DNA of 64,000 bases from UBA7359 sp041689615 (GTDB taxonomy: Bacteria > Pseudomonadota > Gammaproteobacteria > Eutrophobiales > Eutrophobiaceae): positions 1 to 64,000 of the forward strand of contig JBDNFW010000064.1 in assembly GCA_041689615.1 (NCBI GenBank), given 5' to 3'. Position 1 is the stretch's first letter. Each line of letters starts with the position of its first letter. The position numbers and the translations under genes are program-made. Positions 42,768-51,718 of this stretch are shown here, one piece after another. The notes beneath the pieces were generated by a model. It was given only the letters and a program-made list of their open reading frames with translations. It was not told the origin of the DNA and searched no databases.

Positions 42768-43151
42768 GTGAAAGAATGTAATCAGTGTGGAAAGTGTTGT
42801 ACGAAGTATGGCAACGGCGGCCTTTCTGCAACAGCAAGCGAAATAGAATTATGGGATATTTTTAATCCTGATATCTACAGTTATGTTTCAGATGGGAAAA
42901 TCTGGATGGATCCCGAAACGGGAAAACAATTAGAGCTGTGCCCTTGGCTAAGAAAAGTGCCTAATCAGAATATCTATACTTGCGATATCTATTATGATCG
43001 CCCAGACGACTGCAAACATTATCCTGTTACGATTGAACAGATGATTAATGATGAGTGCGAGATGTTAGAGACAAAAGATTTGGCTAAACCAAAGCAAGCA
43101 CAAAAGACACTGAATAAGATTATGGCGGATAGTCGTCCGCCTTTTGAATAA
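42768..43151 (+). CDS. YkgJ-family Cys-rich protein, probably metal-binding
   Basis: A 127-residue YkgJ/CxxCxxCC protein. The start MKECNQCGKCCTKYGNGG carries CxxCxxCC, and further Cys lie in LELCPWL, YTCDIYY and DDCKHYP. Members are predicted to bind zinc or an iron-sulfur cluster; no activity is agreed. GTG 42768 is preferred, because it begins just before the conserved motif; an in-frame TTG at 42753 is the alternative. It precedes the uL16 hydroxylase gene and overlaps its extended frame. Confidence 0.78.
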   Translation: MKECNQCGKCCTKYGNGGLSATASEIELWDIFNPDIYSYVSDGKIWMDPETGKQLELCPWLRKVPNQNIYTCDIYYDRPDDCKHYPVTIEQMINDECEMLETKDLAKPKQAQKTLNKIMADSRPPFE

Positions 43152-43179
43152 AGGAACTAATGAGAAATTTAATAACGCG

Positions 43180-44325
43180 ATGCAAATACTAGGTGGCTTA
43201 AAGCGCAAAGAATTCTTAAATCAATATTGGCAAAAGAAGCCCTTGTTGATTCGTCAGGCATTTCCTGATTATCAAAGTCCCATTTCTGCAGAAGAACTGG
43301 CAGGTCTTGCTTGTGAAGAAGGTGTTGAATCACGTTTAGTTGAGGAATTTGGCGATGAACCGTGGCAGCTTCGACATGGACCTTTTGTTGAAGGGGATTT
43401 TACTTCGTTACCTGAATCACATTGGACTTTATTAGTTCAAGCGGTTGATCATCATATACCTGAACTTGCCCGCTTGCTTGACGAGTTTGATTTTATCCCT
43501 AATTGGCGTATTGATGATCTTATGATTAGCTTTGCTCAAGCTAATGGCAGTGTTGGCCCACATATGGATAACTACGATGTGTTTCTGTTACAAGTGCAGG
43601 GTAGTCGGCATTGGCATATTAATGAACACGATTATAGCGAAGATGATTTTATGCTTGGCACAGAATTAGGCATTCTGGAAAACTTTGAAGCAGAACAAGA
43701 CTGGATACTGGAACCGGGCGATATGCTTTATTTGCCTCCTGGCGTTGCGCATCATGGAATCGCACTTGATGATTGCTTGACCTTTTCTATTGGTTTTCGT
43801 GCACCGACACAAAAAGAACTATTAAGTGCATTTGCAGAACAGCTAGATGAATATACAGATGACATTTTTTATTCTGATCCCGACTTGTCTTTGCCTGAAT
43901 CATCAGGTGAAATTAAAACCGAGCATATTCAGGCTATTCGAGAATTAATGATTTCTTCGATGTCAAATAACGATATGTTTGATAGTTGGTTTGGCCGTTT
44001 TATTACTGATAATCCAAACAATGAACATGGTTATGAAAACGGAGAACTTGATGAAGAAGACTTCTATGAGCAGTTTAAGAAAATCGGTAGTTTGAATCGA
44101 AATGGTGTTATTCGGTTATCTTATATTGATTATGACGAATCGATTAAATTATTTATGGCGGGGAATGAATTCAGTTTGTCAGAAAGTTATCTTCCTTTAG
44201 TGAGTTATCTCTGTTCCAGTCATTATATTGAATACGCTTCTGTTATCGATCTTTGTGATGAAGAAGCTGCATTAGATCTTATTTATAAATTCTATCTTGC
44301 CGGTTATTTTTTTCTTAATGATTGA
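43180..44325 (+). CDS. roxA: JmjC-type ribosomal protein uL16 arginine hydroxylase
   Basis: A 381-residue cupin-4/JmjC dioxygenase of the YcfD/RoxA type, which hydroxylates an arginine of ribosomal protein uL16 using Fe(II), 2-oxoglutarate and oxygen. The iron ligands are His and Asp in GPHMDNYDVFL and His in GVAHHGIAL. The N-terminal YWQKKPLLIRQAF is also typical, as is the acidic dimerisation region after residue 220. ATG 43180 begins the conserved region. In-frame TTG 43144 would add 12 residues and overlap the previous gene, and no good Shine-Dalgarno decides. Confidence 0.88.
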   Translation: MQILGGLKRKEFLNQYWQKKPLLIRQAFPDYQSPISAEELAGLACEEGVESRLVEEFGDEPWQLRHGPFVEGDFTSLPESHWTLLVQAVDHHIPELARLLDEFDFIPNWRIDDLMISFAQANGSVGPHMDNYDVFLLQVQGSRHWHINEHDYSEDDFMLGTELGILENFEAEQDWILEPGDMLYLPPGVAHHGIALDDCLTFSIGFRAPTQKELLSAFAEQLDEYTDDIFYSDPDLSLPESSGEIKTEHIQAIRELMISSMSNNDMFDSWFGRFITDNPNNEHGYENGELDEEDFYEQFKKIGSLNRNGVIRLSYIDYDESIKLFMAGNEFSLSESYLPLVSYLCSSHYIEYASVIDLCDEEAALDLIYKFYLAGYFFLND

Positions 44326-44746
44326 TTGTATAGTTGAACAAGTTAAATGGAATGAGATGGAAAGCCATTTGCGTCATATTCGAACTATTGTTTTTATTGA
44401 AGAACAAAATGTACCTGAAGAAATGGAATGGGATGAATATGATGAAACTTGCATTCATGTTGTTGCAAAAATAAATAATGAATTTGTAGCGACAGGCCGA
44501 TTATTAGAAACAGGACAAATAGGTCGAATGGCTGTATTGAAATCTCATAGGCAATCAGGTATTGGCAGTAAAATTTTAGAGAATATTTTATCTATTGCTG
44601 AATCAAAAAATATGAAATCAGTTTTTCTCAATTCACAAATTGATGCTGTAGATTTTTATAAGAAATTCGGTTTTGAAGAAGAGGGTGATGTTTTTGATGA
44701 TGCTGGAATTCCGCATCGGAAAATGAATAAATTGTTAAAGAACTAA
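44318..44746 (+). CDS. GNAT-family N-acetyltransferase (ElaA-like)
   Basis: A 142-residue acetyltransferase. IEEQNVPEEMEWDEYDE near residues 27-43 is characteristic of the ElaA-like group, and the acetyl-CoA loop IGRMAVLKSHRQSGIGSKIL lies near 68-87. The substrate is not known. The ATG at 44318 overlaps the stop of the hydroxylase gene by 8 bases, so translation is likely coupled. An in-frame TTG at 44297 is less likely. Confidence 0.85.
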   Translation: MIDCIVEQVKWNEMESHLRHIRTIVFIEEQNVPEEMEWDEYDETCIHVVAKINNEFVATGRLLETGQIGRMAVLKSHRQSGIGSKILENILSIAESKNMKSVFLNSQIDAVDFYKKFGFEEEGDVFDDAGIPHRKMNKLLKN

Positions 44747-44813
44747 CTTATTGTAAGAAATAAAAACTATGAGCTATTAAAAACTTAATAACTCATAGAA
44801 TTTATTAAACAAA

Positions 44814-45095
44814 TTAATCTTCTCGGCTGGTTATTTCTAATAAGTGATAACCAAACTGTGTTTTTACTGGACCGTGAACAGTATTCAAATCCCCGCTGAA
44901 TACAACTTCATCAAACTCTTTTACCATTTGTCCTGGTCCAAATTCGCCCAGATCGCCACCATTACGGCCAGAAGGACAGGTTGAATGTTCTTTTGCAGTT
45001 TCTTCAAAATCAGTACCGTCTTCGATTTTTTGTTTTAGCGATTGACATTCTTCTTCAGTGTTAACCAAAATGTGGCGTGCAGTTGCTTTGCTCAT
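44814..45095 (-). CDS. ppiC: Parvulin-type peptidyl-prolyl isomerase
   Basis: A 93-residue single-domain parvulin, the size of PpiC. It starts with KATARHILVNTEEEC, and the family motifs CPSGRNGGDLGEFGPGQM and HGPVKTQFGYHLLEI are complete. It should be cytoplasmic, as there is no signal peptide. The ATG at 45095 follows GGAG by 6 bases. It lies alone on the minus strand between the GNAT gene and the terminator of the outer-membrane protein gene. Confidence 0.95.
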   Translation of the reverse strand: MSKATARHILVNTEEECQSLKQKIEDGTDFEETAKEHSTCPSGRNGGDLGEFGPGQMVKEFDEVVFSGDLNTVHGPVKTQFGYHLLEITSRED

Positions 45096-45245
45096 AGTTC
45101 GCTCCTAATTTAAATAGTGATATGAAATGAATGGTTAAGGATTTATTTTGAATTTTGAGGCCAGCTAGGCTGACACTTTTGATTTTTCGCATTATAAATA
45201 ATCTTGTGCTGTGCACAAGTTGTAATTTATTCGCTAATTTAAAAT

Positions 45246-45287
45246 CTAAGCAGGCAAGTGATTGATTTAGTTCACTTGCCTGTTTAG
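45246..45287 (-). terminator. Terminator hairpin of the Met/His-rich outer-membrane protein gene
   Basis: A 16-base inverted repeat (45246-45261 with 45272-45287, one mismatch pair) surrounds a 10-base loop, with an AT-rich ATTTTAAATT after it on the minus strand. It lies 19 bases past the gene stop. Confidence 0.72.
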
Positions 45288-45305
45288 ATAGATAGAAATT
45301 AAAAT

Positions 45306-46412
45306 TTAGAAAGCAAATTGCCAGCCAGCGGTTACGATTAAATCAGTTTCTAACTGAGGGCCATTCAAATCTCGATGCAATGGTATTCCAACTTCTGCAG
45401 CAAGACGATGACCGCGTAATCGTCCTGTTTGACCGGCCATGTTGATACCGAACATTAGATTTACAATATCGCCACCGTAGTTACCGGGGTCGGCTGTTTG
45501 TACTGGCGCTGTAATAAGCGTATCAGAACCATCTATTTGTCCTTCGTGACTATAAGCGACTCTAGTAGAAGTACTAATCCAGGGTTGCCATTGGTAACTT
45601 AACCATGAAGTGACTTCCTGTTTATCTCCCCAGCTATAACCGTTGTGATCACCGGTACGGAATGTGCCCATATATTGCGCACCCCAATTAAAACGATCCA
45701 TTGCTCCTGTATAGGTAACGCCAGGAAGTAAATCATAAGTGCCAGATCCTAATTGCATTGCATAAGGCAGTCTTAATGTTGGTGTTGCCCCCGTTGCTGT
45801 CAATACATCATCGACTTCATCTGTATCACCTGTTGGCAAGCTTACGCCAGCATTCAAGTGTATTTTATGTGTGCCATTATTAAATAGCTTAAACATACCA
45901 GACACTTTCGTGTCACCCATGCCACTAGATTTAGCATTAAAAGTACCTCTAACGACTGTTCCTGTGCCTCCGCCCATATAAGTAGTGTGATCCATAGACT
46001 TGTCCATATGCATAGCCATGACCATTAAAGTCAACCAATCTGTTGGGGCATACATGGTACCTATCATATGCATATCCATCGTCATTTTAGTAGGAACTAC
46101 GCGCAATGTTCCTGGAGGAGCATTCGGGTTAGTCACAGTTGATGCAATAAAGTCAGATGAAACGCTTGTTGTTCCCATTCTGTTGCCTTCCATATCCATA
46201 TGTTGAAAACGATAAGACAACATCCATTCGCCTTTGTTATGCATATGTTCGCCCATAACACCGATTGGCGCATGACTATCAGAACGAACTGGTTTTAAAC
46301 CATCACCATTTATATTCATACCAACACCATGGTGATCGGCATCAGCAAAAACATTAAAACAAAATAATAAACCGGAAACGATAAGCGCTTCCTTTTTTAG
46401 TAAAGAAAACAT
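45306..46412 (-). CDS. Met/His-rich outer-membrane beta-barrel, possibly copper-related
   Basis: A 368-residue protein with a signal peptide (cleavage near residue 24, FNVFA-DAD) and a C-terminus QFAF that ends in Phe, like outer-membrane beta-barrels. The N-terminal half is crowded with Met and His (MTMDMHMIGTMY, MVMAMHMDKSMDH) and the start of the mature chain is DADHHG. Such segments bind Cu(I)/Cu(II). It resembles outer-membrane proteins found beside copper genes in other proteobacteria, but I cannot name it. The His-rich DUF2946 gene lies 85 bases upstream on the same strand, which supports a copper role. Function is inferred. Confidence 0.7.
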   Translation of the reverse strand: MFSLLKKEALIVSGLLFCFNVFADADHHGVGMNINGDGLKPVRSDSHAPIGVMGEHMHNKGEWMLSYRFQHMDMEGNRMGTTSVSSDFIASTVTNPNAPPGTLRVVPTKMTMDMHMIGTMYAPTDWLTLMVMAMHMDKSMDHTTYMGGGTGTVVRGTFNAKSSGMGDTKVSGMFKLFNNGTHKIHLNAGVSLPTGDTDEVDDVLTATGATPTLRLPYAMQLGSGTYDLLPGVTYTGAMDRFNWGAQYMGTFRTGDHNGYSWGDKQEVTSWLSYQWQPWISTSTRVAYSHEGQIDGSDTLITAPVQTADPGNYGGDIVNLMFGINMAGQTGRLRGHRLAAEVGIPLHRDLNGPQLETDLIVTAGWQFAF

Positions 46413-46497
46413 TAATAATTACTCCTGGGTAATTCAAACAAATATTTCTAACTGTCTTAGCTAAGACAGAAAGCATTAATAAATTAAATAATTTGAA

Positions 46498-46938
46498 CTA
46501 ACCTAGAGTAGGGGGAGCGCGAGCAAAGCGGGTGTTGCTTGATAGTCGAAATATTCTGTGACTTTCATAAACAACTATTTCATCAGACAAGAAATAGGTA
46601 GATGAATCGAGAAAAGAAATATCGGCGAGTAATGAAAGACTACTTGCCGACCAGAAACTACAGCTTGAAATAGGATAATCTTGTGAAGCATGGTCATGTT
46701 TATCGTCATTGTCATTGCTGGCAGAATGATGTCCACCATGATGTTGGCTGTGATTATCAAGGCCAGCAACGGCGTTAATACCCGCAGGCCCTTCACAGAT
46801 AATAACCGATAGAAAACTGCCATCCGCTGGATCGGTATCCAACATATAACCCACTGCAATAGTCGAACGCAAAAGCATGCCAATTGCGAGAAAAACAGCG
46901 AGTTTTTTATAAGTGATTAATTTGCGGAAATATTTCAT
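46498..46938 (-). CDS. His-rich DUF2946-type exported protein
   Basis: A 146-residue protein. An N-terminal membrane/signal segment is followed by GYMLDTDPADGSFLSVIICEG, a typical DUF2946 beginning, and a central His cluster (NHSQHHGGHHSA, DDKHDHA). A C-terminal SRFARAPP-like end (NTRFARAPPTLG) also fits. DUF2946 genes are often next to copper uptake or resistance genes, and the His cluster could bind metal. It precedes the Met/His-rich outer-membrane gene with 85 bases between, probably in one operon. Exact function is unknown. Confidence 0.75.
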   Translation of the reverse strand: MKYFRKLITYKKLAVFLAIGMLLRSTIAVGYMLDTDPADGSFLSVIICEGPAGINAVAGLDNHSQHHGGHHSASNDNDDKHDHASQDYPISSCSFWSASSLSLLADISFLDSSTYFLSDEIVVYESHRIFRLSSNTRFARAPPTLG

Positions 46939-47168
46939 GTGCGCGGAGTATAATAAAAAGATTGGACGTGAACAAATATAACTTTATTTTTATGACAAAA
47001 AACTTAATTTAAAGCTTTATGCGGTTTTTAGCTACTATTTAAGTAAGAAAAAATTAGCTTTTCAATTACTTATTCAATGTTTCAATAAACTAGATTAATG
47101 TATAAATTTTAACTAAAATAATGAAAAAAATTCTGCAATTTTTATATATTATCCTATACTTTTAGTTA
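46939..47168. other. AT-rich intergenic stretch
   Basis: This is the upstream region of the DUF2946 gene, followed by the hairpin region at 47169. I see no gene. A TATACT at 47155-47160 on the plus strand could be a -10 for the hairpin region, but no good -35 is present. Confidence 0.4.
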
Positions 47169-47237
47169 GAGTGTTATTCACTCCTCTCATGCCACTATCA
47201 GTGGCACTACCCCTCGTGTGAAGCAGCCGCGGGGGGT
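47169..47237. other. Three consecutive hairpins, candidate structured RNA
   Basis: Three stems follow each other: 5 bp (47169-47173 with 47179-47183), 7 bp (47190-47196 with 47200-47206) and 8 bp with one wobble (47209-47216 with 47230-47237). They lie in the non-coding gap between the phosphatase gene and the DUF2946 gene. No T-tract follows on either strand, so they are not simple terminators. Which strand is transcribed is unclear. Confidence 0.5.
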
Positions 47238-47269
47238 TCCTTATGTCAAAATTCACTTAGTTTTAAAAC

Positions 47270-48085
47270 TTAGTTATTGTTTTGTCTAAAACTAATAATA
47301 GTTAAATCATCTGGATGGCAACGTCTATCTGCAAGTGGTTCTAACATGTTTTCCTGACAGTTAAAAATAAGTTCATTAATCCCTTCAAGCATTGGTCCTT
47401 TACGAATATATTCACATATTTCATCTTCATAAAGATTGTCAGATAAACCATCACTTGATAGTAACAGTGTATCAAGCGGTGCAAGTTCTATAATGGGACC
47501 AATATTAATATGCATGTCAGCACAGCCAACATAGTTTGATATCAAGTTACGTTCAGGGTGGAGCATCGCATTTTCAGCGTTAATTGCGCCGCAAATAAGC
47601 GCATAACCAATTGGCGAATGAGAAAGTGACTGATATTTAATATTGCCGTGACTGGTTGTTAATATTATTAATGAATCCCCCGCATGATAGGTTCGTAATT
47701 TATTTCCTGTTAGTTCAGCGATAGAAACTGTTGTGCCCGAACCGGTTTTCAAATCCAGTATTGTCTGATTGGCATCATCAATTCCGTTTAATATGGCTTC
47801 GCGAATACTAATGTCAGTATTTTTTAAAGATTCGATTAAGCATTCAACGACAGTTTGTGATGCTTGTTCTCCGGCAGGCATGCCACCGAGTCCATCAGCA
47901 ACCACCAGTATGGTTGTTTCTTCATTAACGGGAATTACGCCTAAGGCATCTTCATTCGGCGAATCTTTGGCGGGCGAACGATCAGAAAAGTAAGCGACTT
48001 CGCCGTGAGTTAGCATAACGCTAGATGCTTCTTCATCAAGAGCGTCAAAACGAACAAGGGGCTTCATATCGTTAGATTGGTTCAT
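47270..48085 (-). CDS. PP2C-family serine/threonine phosphatase
   Basis: A 271-residue metal-dependent phosphatase. Metal-ligand motifs are seen in order: SPNEDALGV, VVADGLGGMPAGEQAS, LLLSSDGLSDN and HPDDLTIISF. It is soluble and probably reverses phosphorylation by the kinase encoded just upstream, whose stop overlaps this start by one base. Such pairs are common in gammaproteobacterial type VI and signalling loci, but no secretion genes are here. Target proteins are unknown. Confidence 0.9.
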   Translation of the reverse strand: MNQSNDMKPLVRFDALDEEASSVMLTHGEVAYFSDRSPAKDSPNEDALGVIPVNEETTILVVADGLGGMPAGEQASQTVVECLIESLKNTDISIREAILNGIDDANQTILDLKTGSGTTVSIAELTGNKLRTYHAGDSLIILTTSHGNIKYQSLSHSPIGYALICGAINAENAMLHPERNLISNYVGCADMHINIGPIIELAPLDTLLLSSDGLSDNLYEDEICEYIRKGPMLEGINELIFNCQENMLEPLADRRCHPDDLTIISFRQNNN

Positions 48086-48813
48086 TAGTTATCCCATTGC
48101 ATAATTTCTATATATCGGCAAAGTTTGCCAGCACTGTTGAATTTTTTTAAAGCGATTGAATGTTTTAAACCACAACATATATCTTTTACCGCTTGTGGTT
48201 GTTTTGCATAATGTTTTTGTCCACCTAGTGCATCATAAAAAATTCGAATTAAGTCCATAACATCACTTTTTATATTAGCGCTTTTGGAATCTTTCCACTG
48301 AAACATATCAATTAATTTTAAATTGTAATTAAGTCCAACATTCTGCACGATGATGTTGCCCGCATGTAAATCACCGTGATATTCGCCAGCCGCGTGAATA
48401 CATTCCATTCCTTTTGCTAACGCATGAAGTAAATGTAAAGCTTCGAATGGATGAAGGCGTTTGCCCGGTTGTCGCTTTAAATATTCAGTTAAGAGTTCAC
48501 CTTCAACATATTCTGACACCAAAAACGAGATGAGAGTTTTCCTGAAAATAATTGTTTCTTGTGTTGAATACTGAATAACAATCGGACATTTTCTTAAAGC
48601 ATGTAATTTCCGAGCGTAAAACTTTAATGCTTTATCTTTAAGATTACGTTGCGGGAAAAAAAATTTCGCAGTGTGTTCAATGCCTGTGCTTAATTCACTT
48701 ATTAAATAAACTTCGGCTTCCCAACCTGCGCCAAGTAATCTTTCAATGACATATTTTTTGGCAATAACTCGCCCGGGTTGAAAGTCGAACGCATTAATAT
48801 CAGTTGTTGCCAT
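48085..48813 (-). CDS. Serine/threonine protein kinase-like protein
   Basis: A 242-residue kinase-fold protein. The glycine loop is LLGAGWEAEVY near residues 26-36, a Lys follows in HTAKFFFP, and the catalytic loop is YHGDLHAGNIIV near 144-155. Where the DFG should be it has IDMFQW. It has no membrane segment or extracellular domain. HGDLH with a changed DFG also occurs in bacterial lipopolysaccharide- or ABC1-type kinases, so the target might not be a protein. It overlaps the phosphatase gene by one base and follows ettA by 40 bases, so the three may be one transcript. Confidence 0.82.
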   Translation of the reverse strand: MATTDINAFDFQPGRVIAKKYVIERLLGAGWEAEVYLISELSTGIEHTAKFFFPQRNLKDKALKFYARKLHALRKCPIVIQYSTQETIIFRKTLISFLVSEYVEGELLTEYLKRQPGKRLHPFEALHLLHALAKGMECIHAAGEYHGDLHAGNIIVQNVGLNYNLKLIDMFQWKDSKSANIKSDVMDLIRIFYDALGGQKHYAKQPQAVKDICCGLKHSIALKKFNSAGKLCRYIEIMQWDN

Positions 48814-48853
48814 AAACGTAATCAGACGTTAGATAAAAATATTATGAGTGCGC

Positions 48854-50518
48854 TCATGTTTTTAAACGTGTGTATTTCATTCTCTTAGGCTGTGAGTCAT
48901 TGCCTTTACGTTTAATAAAGTCTTCATGGTATTCGGTGAAGGCACCTTCCATAAAAATGGTTTCGCCATCATCTTCAAATGCAAGAATGTGTGTGGCAAT
49001 ACGATCAAGAAACCAACGATCATGAGAGATAACTAATATACAACCGGGAAAAGCAAGTATTGCTTCTTCCAAAGCACGTAAGGTTTCAATATCAAGATCG
49101 TTTGAAGGTTCGTCAAGAAGTAAAACATTCGCGCCTTGTTTTAAAGTATGAGCAAGATGTAAACGACCGCGTTCACCACCAGATAAGTTGCCGACATTCT
49201 TTTGTTGATCGGTACCTTTAAAATTGAAACGACCGACATAGGCACGAGAATTAATTTCATAATTACCTATAGTAATGTTATCAAGTCCATCGGATATGGC
49301 TTCCCATACAGTTTTCTTATCATCAAGACTTTCGCGGCTTTGTTCAACAAAAGCGACTTTGACTGTTTCACCAATTTTGATATCACCGCTATCCGGTTTT
49401 TCCATTCCGGCAATCATACGGAAGAGAGTAGATTTACCTGCACCGTTACCACCAATGATGCCGACAACAGCACCTTTCGGAATATTAAGATTTAGGTCTT
49501 CGTATAAAACATGATCGCCAAAAGCCTTGCTGACATGAGTTAATTCAATAACCGAATCACCCAAACGGGGACCAGGCGGAATATATATTTCATTTGTTTC
49601 GCTTCGTTTTTGAAAGTCTTGAGACGTCATTTCTTCAAAACGAGCAAGACGTGATTTACTTTTAGCATGACGACCTTTAGGCGCAGTACGAACCCATTCT
49701 AATTCTTGTTTAATGGCTTTTTGTCTTGCAGATTCGGCTTTTTCTTCGGACTCAAGGCGTGCTTCCTTGTTTTCCAACCATTGCGAATAATTACCTTCAA
49801 AAGGAATACCTTCGCCGCGATCCAGTTCCAGAATCCAGCCGGCAACATTATCAAGAAAGTATCTATCATGGGTTACAGCGACAACAGTGCCATTAAAGTC
49901 AGCCAGAAAACGTTCCAGCCAATAAACTGATTCCGCATCAAGATGGTTAGTTGGTTCGTCCAATAACAACATATCAGGACGTGATAACAATAAACGACAT
50001 AAGGCGACACGACGTTTCTCGCCACCAGAAAGCGTATCTATAGTGGCATCCCATGGCGGTAAACGCAGAGCATCTGCGGCGATTTCCAGTGTGTTTTCAA
50101 GGTTTTCCGCATCCCATGCTGCAACAACGCCTTCATATTGTTCCTGTTTCTTTGCCAAAGCATCGAAATCGGCATCAGGATCAGCATAAGCAGTATAGAC
50201 TTCAGTTAATCCAGCCAAAGCATCAAGTGGTTCGCGTAAACCTTCTTCAACATTACCGCGTACGTCCTTAGTCGAATCAAGTTGCGGTTCCTGAGGTAGA
50301 TAACCGACTTTAATATCCGGCATAGGGTAGGCTTCGCCGATAATTTCGGTATCAAGCCCTGCCATAATCTTGAGTAAGGTCGATTTACCTGCGCCGTTTA
50401 AACCCAAAACACCAATTTTGGCACCTGGGAAAAAGGAAAGATAAATGTCTTTTAAAATTTGTCGTTTCGGCGGGACAATCTTGCCAACGCCGTTCATGGT
50501 ATATACGTATTGAGCCAT
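48854..50518 (-). CDS. ettA: Energy-dependent translational throttle protein EttA
   Basis: EttA binds the ribosomal E site and gates entry into elongation according to the ATP/ADP ratio. The 554-residue ABC-F protein has two nucleotide-binding domains: Walker A GLNGAGKST and GGNGAGKST, signatures LSGGEKRRVALCR and LSGGERGRLHLAH, and Walker B LLLLDEPTNHLD and LLLDEPSNDLD. Between them are the P-site tRNA-interacting linker and the WVRTAPKGRHAKSKSRL stretch typical of the family. The arm insert in domain 1 is present. Its length equals that of E. coli EttA. Confidence 0.96.
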   Translation of the reverse strand: MAQYVYTMNGVGKIVPPKRQILKDIYLSFFPGAKIGVLGLNGAGKSTLLKIMAGLDTEIIGEAYPMPDIKVGYLPQEPQLDSTKDVRGNVEEGLREPLDALAGLTEVYTAYADPDADFDALAKKQEQYEGVVAAWDAENLENTLEIAADALRLPPWDATIDTLSGGEKRRVALCRLLLSRPDMLLLDEPTNHLDAESVYWLERFLADFNGTVVAVTHDRYFLDNVAGWILELDRGEGIPFEGNYSQWLENKEARLESEEKAESARQKAIKQELEWVRTAPKGRHAKSKSRLARFEEMTSQDFQKRSETNEIYIPPGPRLGDSVIELTHVSKAFGDHVLYEDLNLNIPKGAVVGIIGGNGAGKSTLFRMIAGMEKPDSGDIKIGETVKVAFVEQSRESLDDKKTVWEAISDGLDNITIGNYEINSRAYVGRFNFKGTDQQKNVGNLSGGERGRLHLAHTLKQGANVLLLDEPSNDLDIETLRALEEAILAFPGCILVISHDRWFLDRIATHILAFEDDGETIFMEGAFTEYHEDFIKRKGNDSQPKRMKYTRLKT

Positions 50519-50720
50519 AGAACTAAGAACTAACCTGAATAATTAATATTAAATATACAAGTGAGGGATTATATCAGTATTCACCAGTAACTAATCAATA
50601 TTGATGAATACTAGCTAGTTTTGTTTTCGATATACTCATCCATGCGACTTAATAAACGCCACCATCAAGTGTGCCTAATAAAGATGCGAGTGTTGGGTCC
50701 ATTTTTAGCTCTGCTTTTTA

Positions 50721-51290
50721 TTAGTTATTACTATGTAAATGTACAGCACCGCTAATCATTTTTAAAGCATCATCAACGATGGTTATAGAATTATCATTTG
50801 TCAGTATTGTAAATGTTACAAACAATTCACCAATTCGAATCATGCCTTGTGTCATATATTTATATTCTCCTGGTTTAGGCGCCTTGTCGGTTGCTGAATA
50901 GTAGTAGCCTTTATTTAATTTGTTTTCAAATTCATTGATTGTGATCGAATTTTCAACAGCCTGATCTTTTGCATTCTCTGCTGCAATATCGACTAGCTGT
51001 TCTATGTCTTCAATACTTGGCATAACTAAGTTTTCTTTATATGGCCACATAGGAGACACTGAAATATGAAAGTCTGTTCCATTTAGTGGAGTAAAAACTA
51101 TGGTAGGAGGGAATTGATTAAGTGGTTGTTCTGTTTTGTCTCGCCATGTATCCGAAACAGTGAGTTGCAGACTACCATTGTTGGATAATACATAACTTCT
51201 CATTGATGTATCGTTAGCAAAAACGTTATGAGAAACAGCGATAAGAATAATTAGTATGGTTAGATATTTAATGAAATTATTATTAAGCAT
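50721..51290 (-). CDS. Hypothetical exported protein, possible cassette gene
   Basis: A 189-residue protein that I do not recognise. The first 25 residues (a hydrophobic run ending SHNVFAND) form a likely Sec signal with cleavage after VFA. The rest is a soluble, probably periplasmic domain with alternating beta strands. It lies on the same strand as the two small genes upstream, with an attC-like half-site between them, so it may be the last member of an integron cassette remnant. I see no complete attC after its stop; 50519-50720 holds no recognised gene. Confidence 0.65.
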   Translation of the reverse strand: MLNNNFIKYLTILIILIAVSHNVFANDTSMRSYVLSNNGSLQLTVSDTWRDKTEQPLNQFPPTIVFTPLNGTDFHISVSPMWPYKENLVMPSIEDIEQLVDIAAENAKDQAVENSITINEFENKLNKGYYYSATDKAPKPGEYKYMTQGMIRIGELFVTFTILTNDNSITIVDDALKMISGAVHLHSNN

Positions 51291-51299
51291 TTTACTTTA

Positions 51300-51358
51300 T
51301 TTGTTATGTATGAAGGTTCCAGTAAGCGCAGCGCACGAAGTTTAATGACTTGTTGGGC
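51300..51358 (-). repeat. Degenerate attC-like site
   Basis: On the minus strand the site begins with GCCCAAC, a perfect RYYYAAC core (51358-51352), continues AAGTCATTAAACTT like a normal attC left half, and has a GCGC inner repeat. The expected GTTRRRY end is missing. It lies directly after the L7/L12-like gene, in the place where a cassette attC would be. Confidence 0.5.
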
Positions 51359-51364
51359 AGAAGC

Positions 51365-51622
51365 CTACTTTAACAGTCTATAGATAGCAGCTAACGCAAT
51401 ACCCAATACAATAATCACTAAAAGCCCTTTTCCAGAACCTGAGCTCGATCGCACTAAGCCAGAATGAGTAATATTATTTTCAGCGCAATATGTATCTACC
51501 ATAACCTTCGCCTCTTTCAAACCTAGACCCTTGGTCTCACGAAGTTTTTTAATAGCTCTTACTTTACGACCATTCAATATTTCTTCAACCACATCTGAAT
51601 CTAACTCCAATTTCTCTGACAT
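51365..51622 (-). CDS. Small L7/L12 C-terminal-like protein with a membrane tail
   Basis: An 85-residue protein. Residues 10-47 (LNGRKVRAIKKLRETKGLGLKEAK region) resemble the C-terminal domain of ribosomal protein L7/L12. A Gly/Ser linker follows, and then a hydrophobic C-terminal helix (LLVIIVLGIALAAIY), giving a likely tail-anchored protein. It is not the ribosomal stalk protein. Similar short L7/L12-like genes are often found alone or in cassette arrays. GGAG lies 5 bases before the ATG at 51622. Function unknown. Confidence 0.75.
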   Translation of the reverse strand: MSEKLELDSDVVEEILNGRKVRAIKKLRETKGLGLKEAKVMVDTYCAENNITHSGLVRSSSGSGKGLLVIIVLGIALAAIYRLLK

Positions 51623-51718
51623 ATTTTCTCCATATATTCTTTGCTAAGAACAAGTAATAAAAAGTAGTTTAACAATTCTTTTTTATACTTATTGATAAAT
51701 ACGTTTCGGTTTATTATT

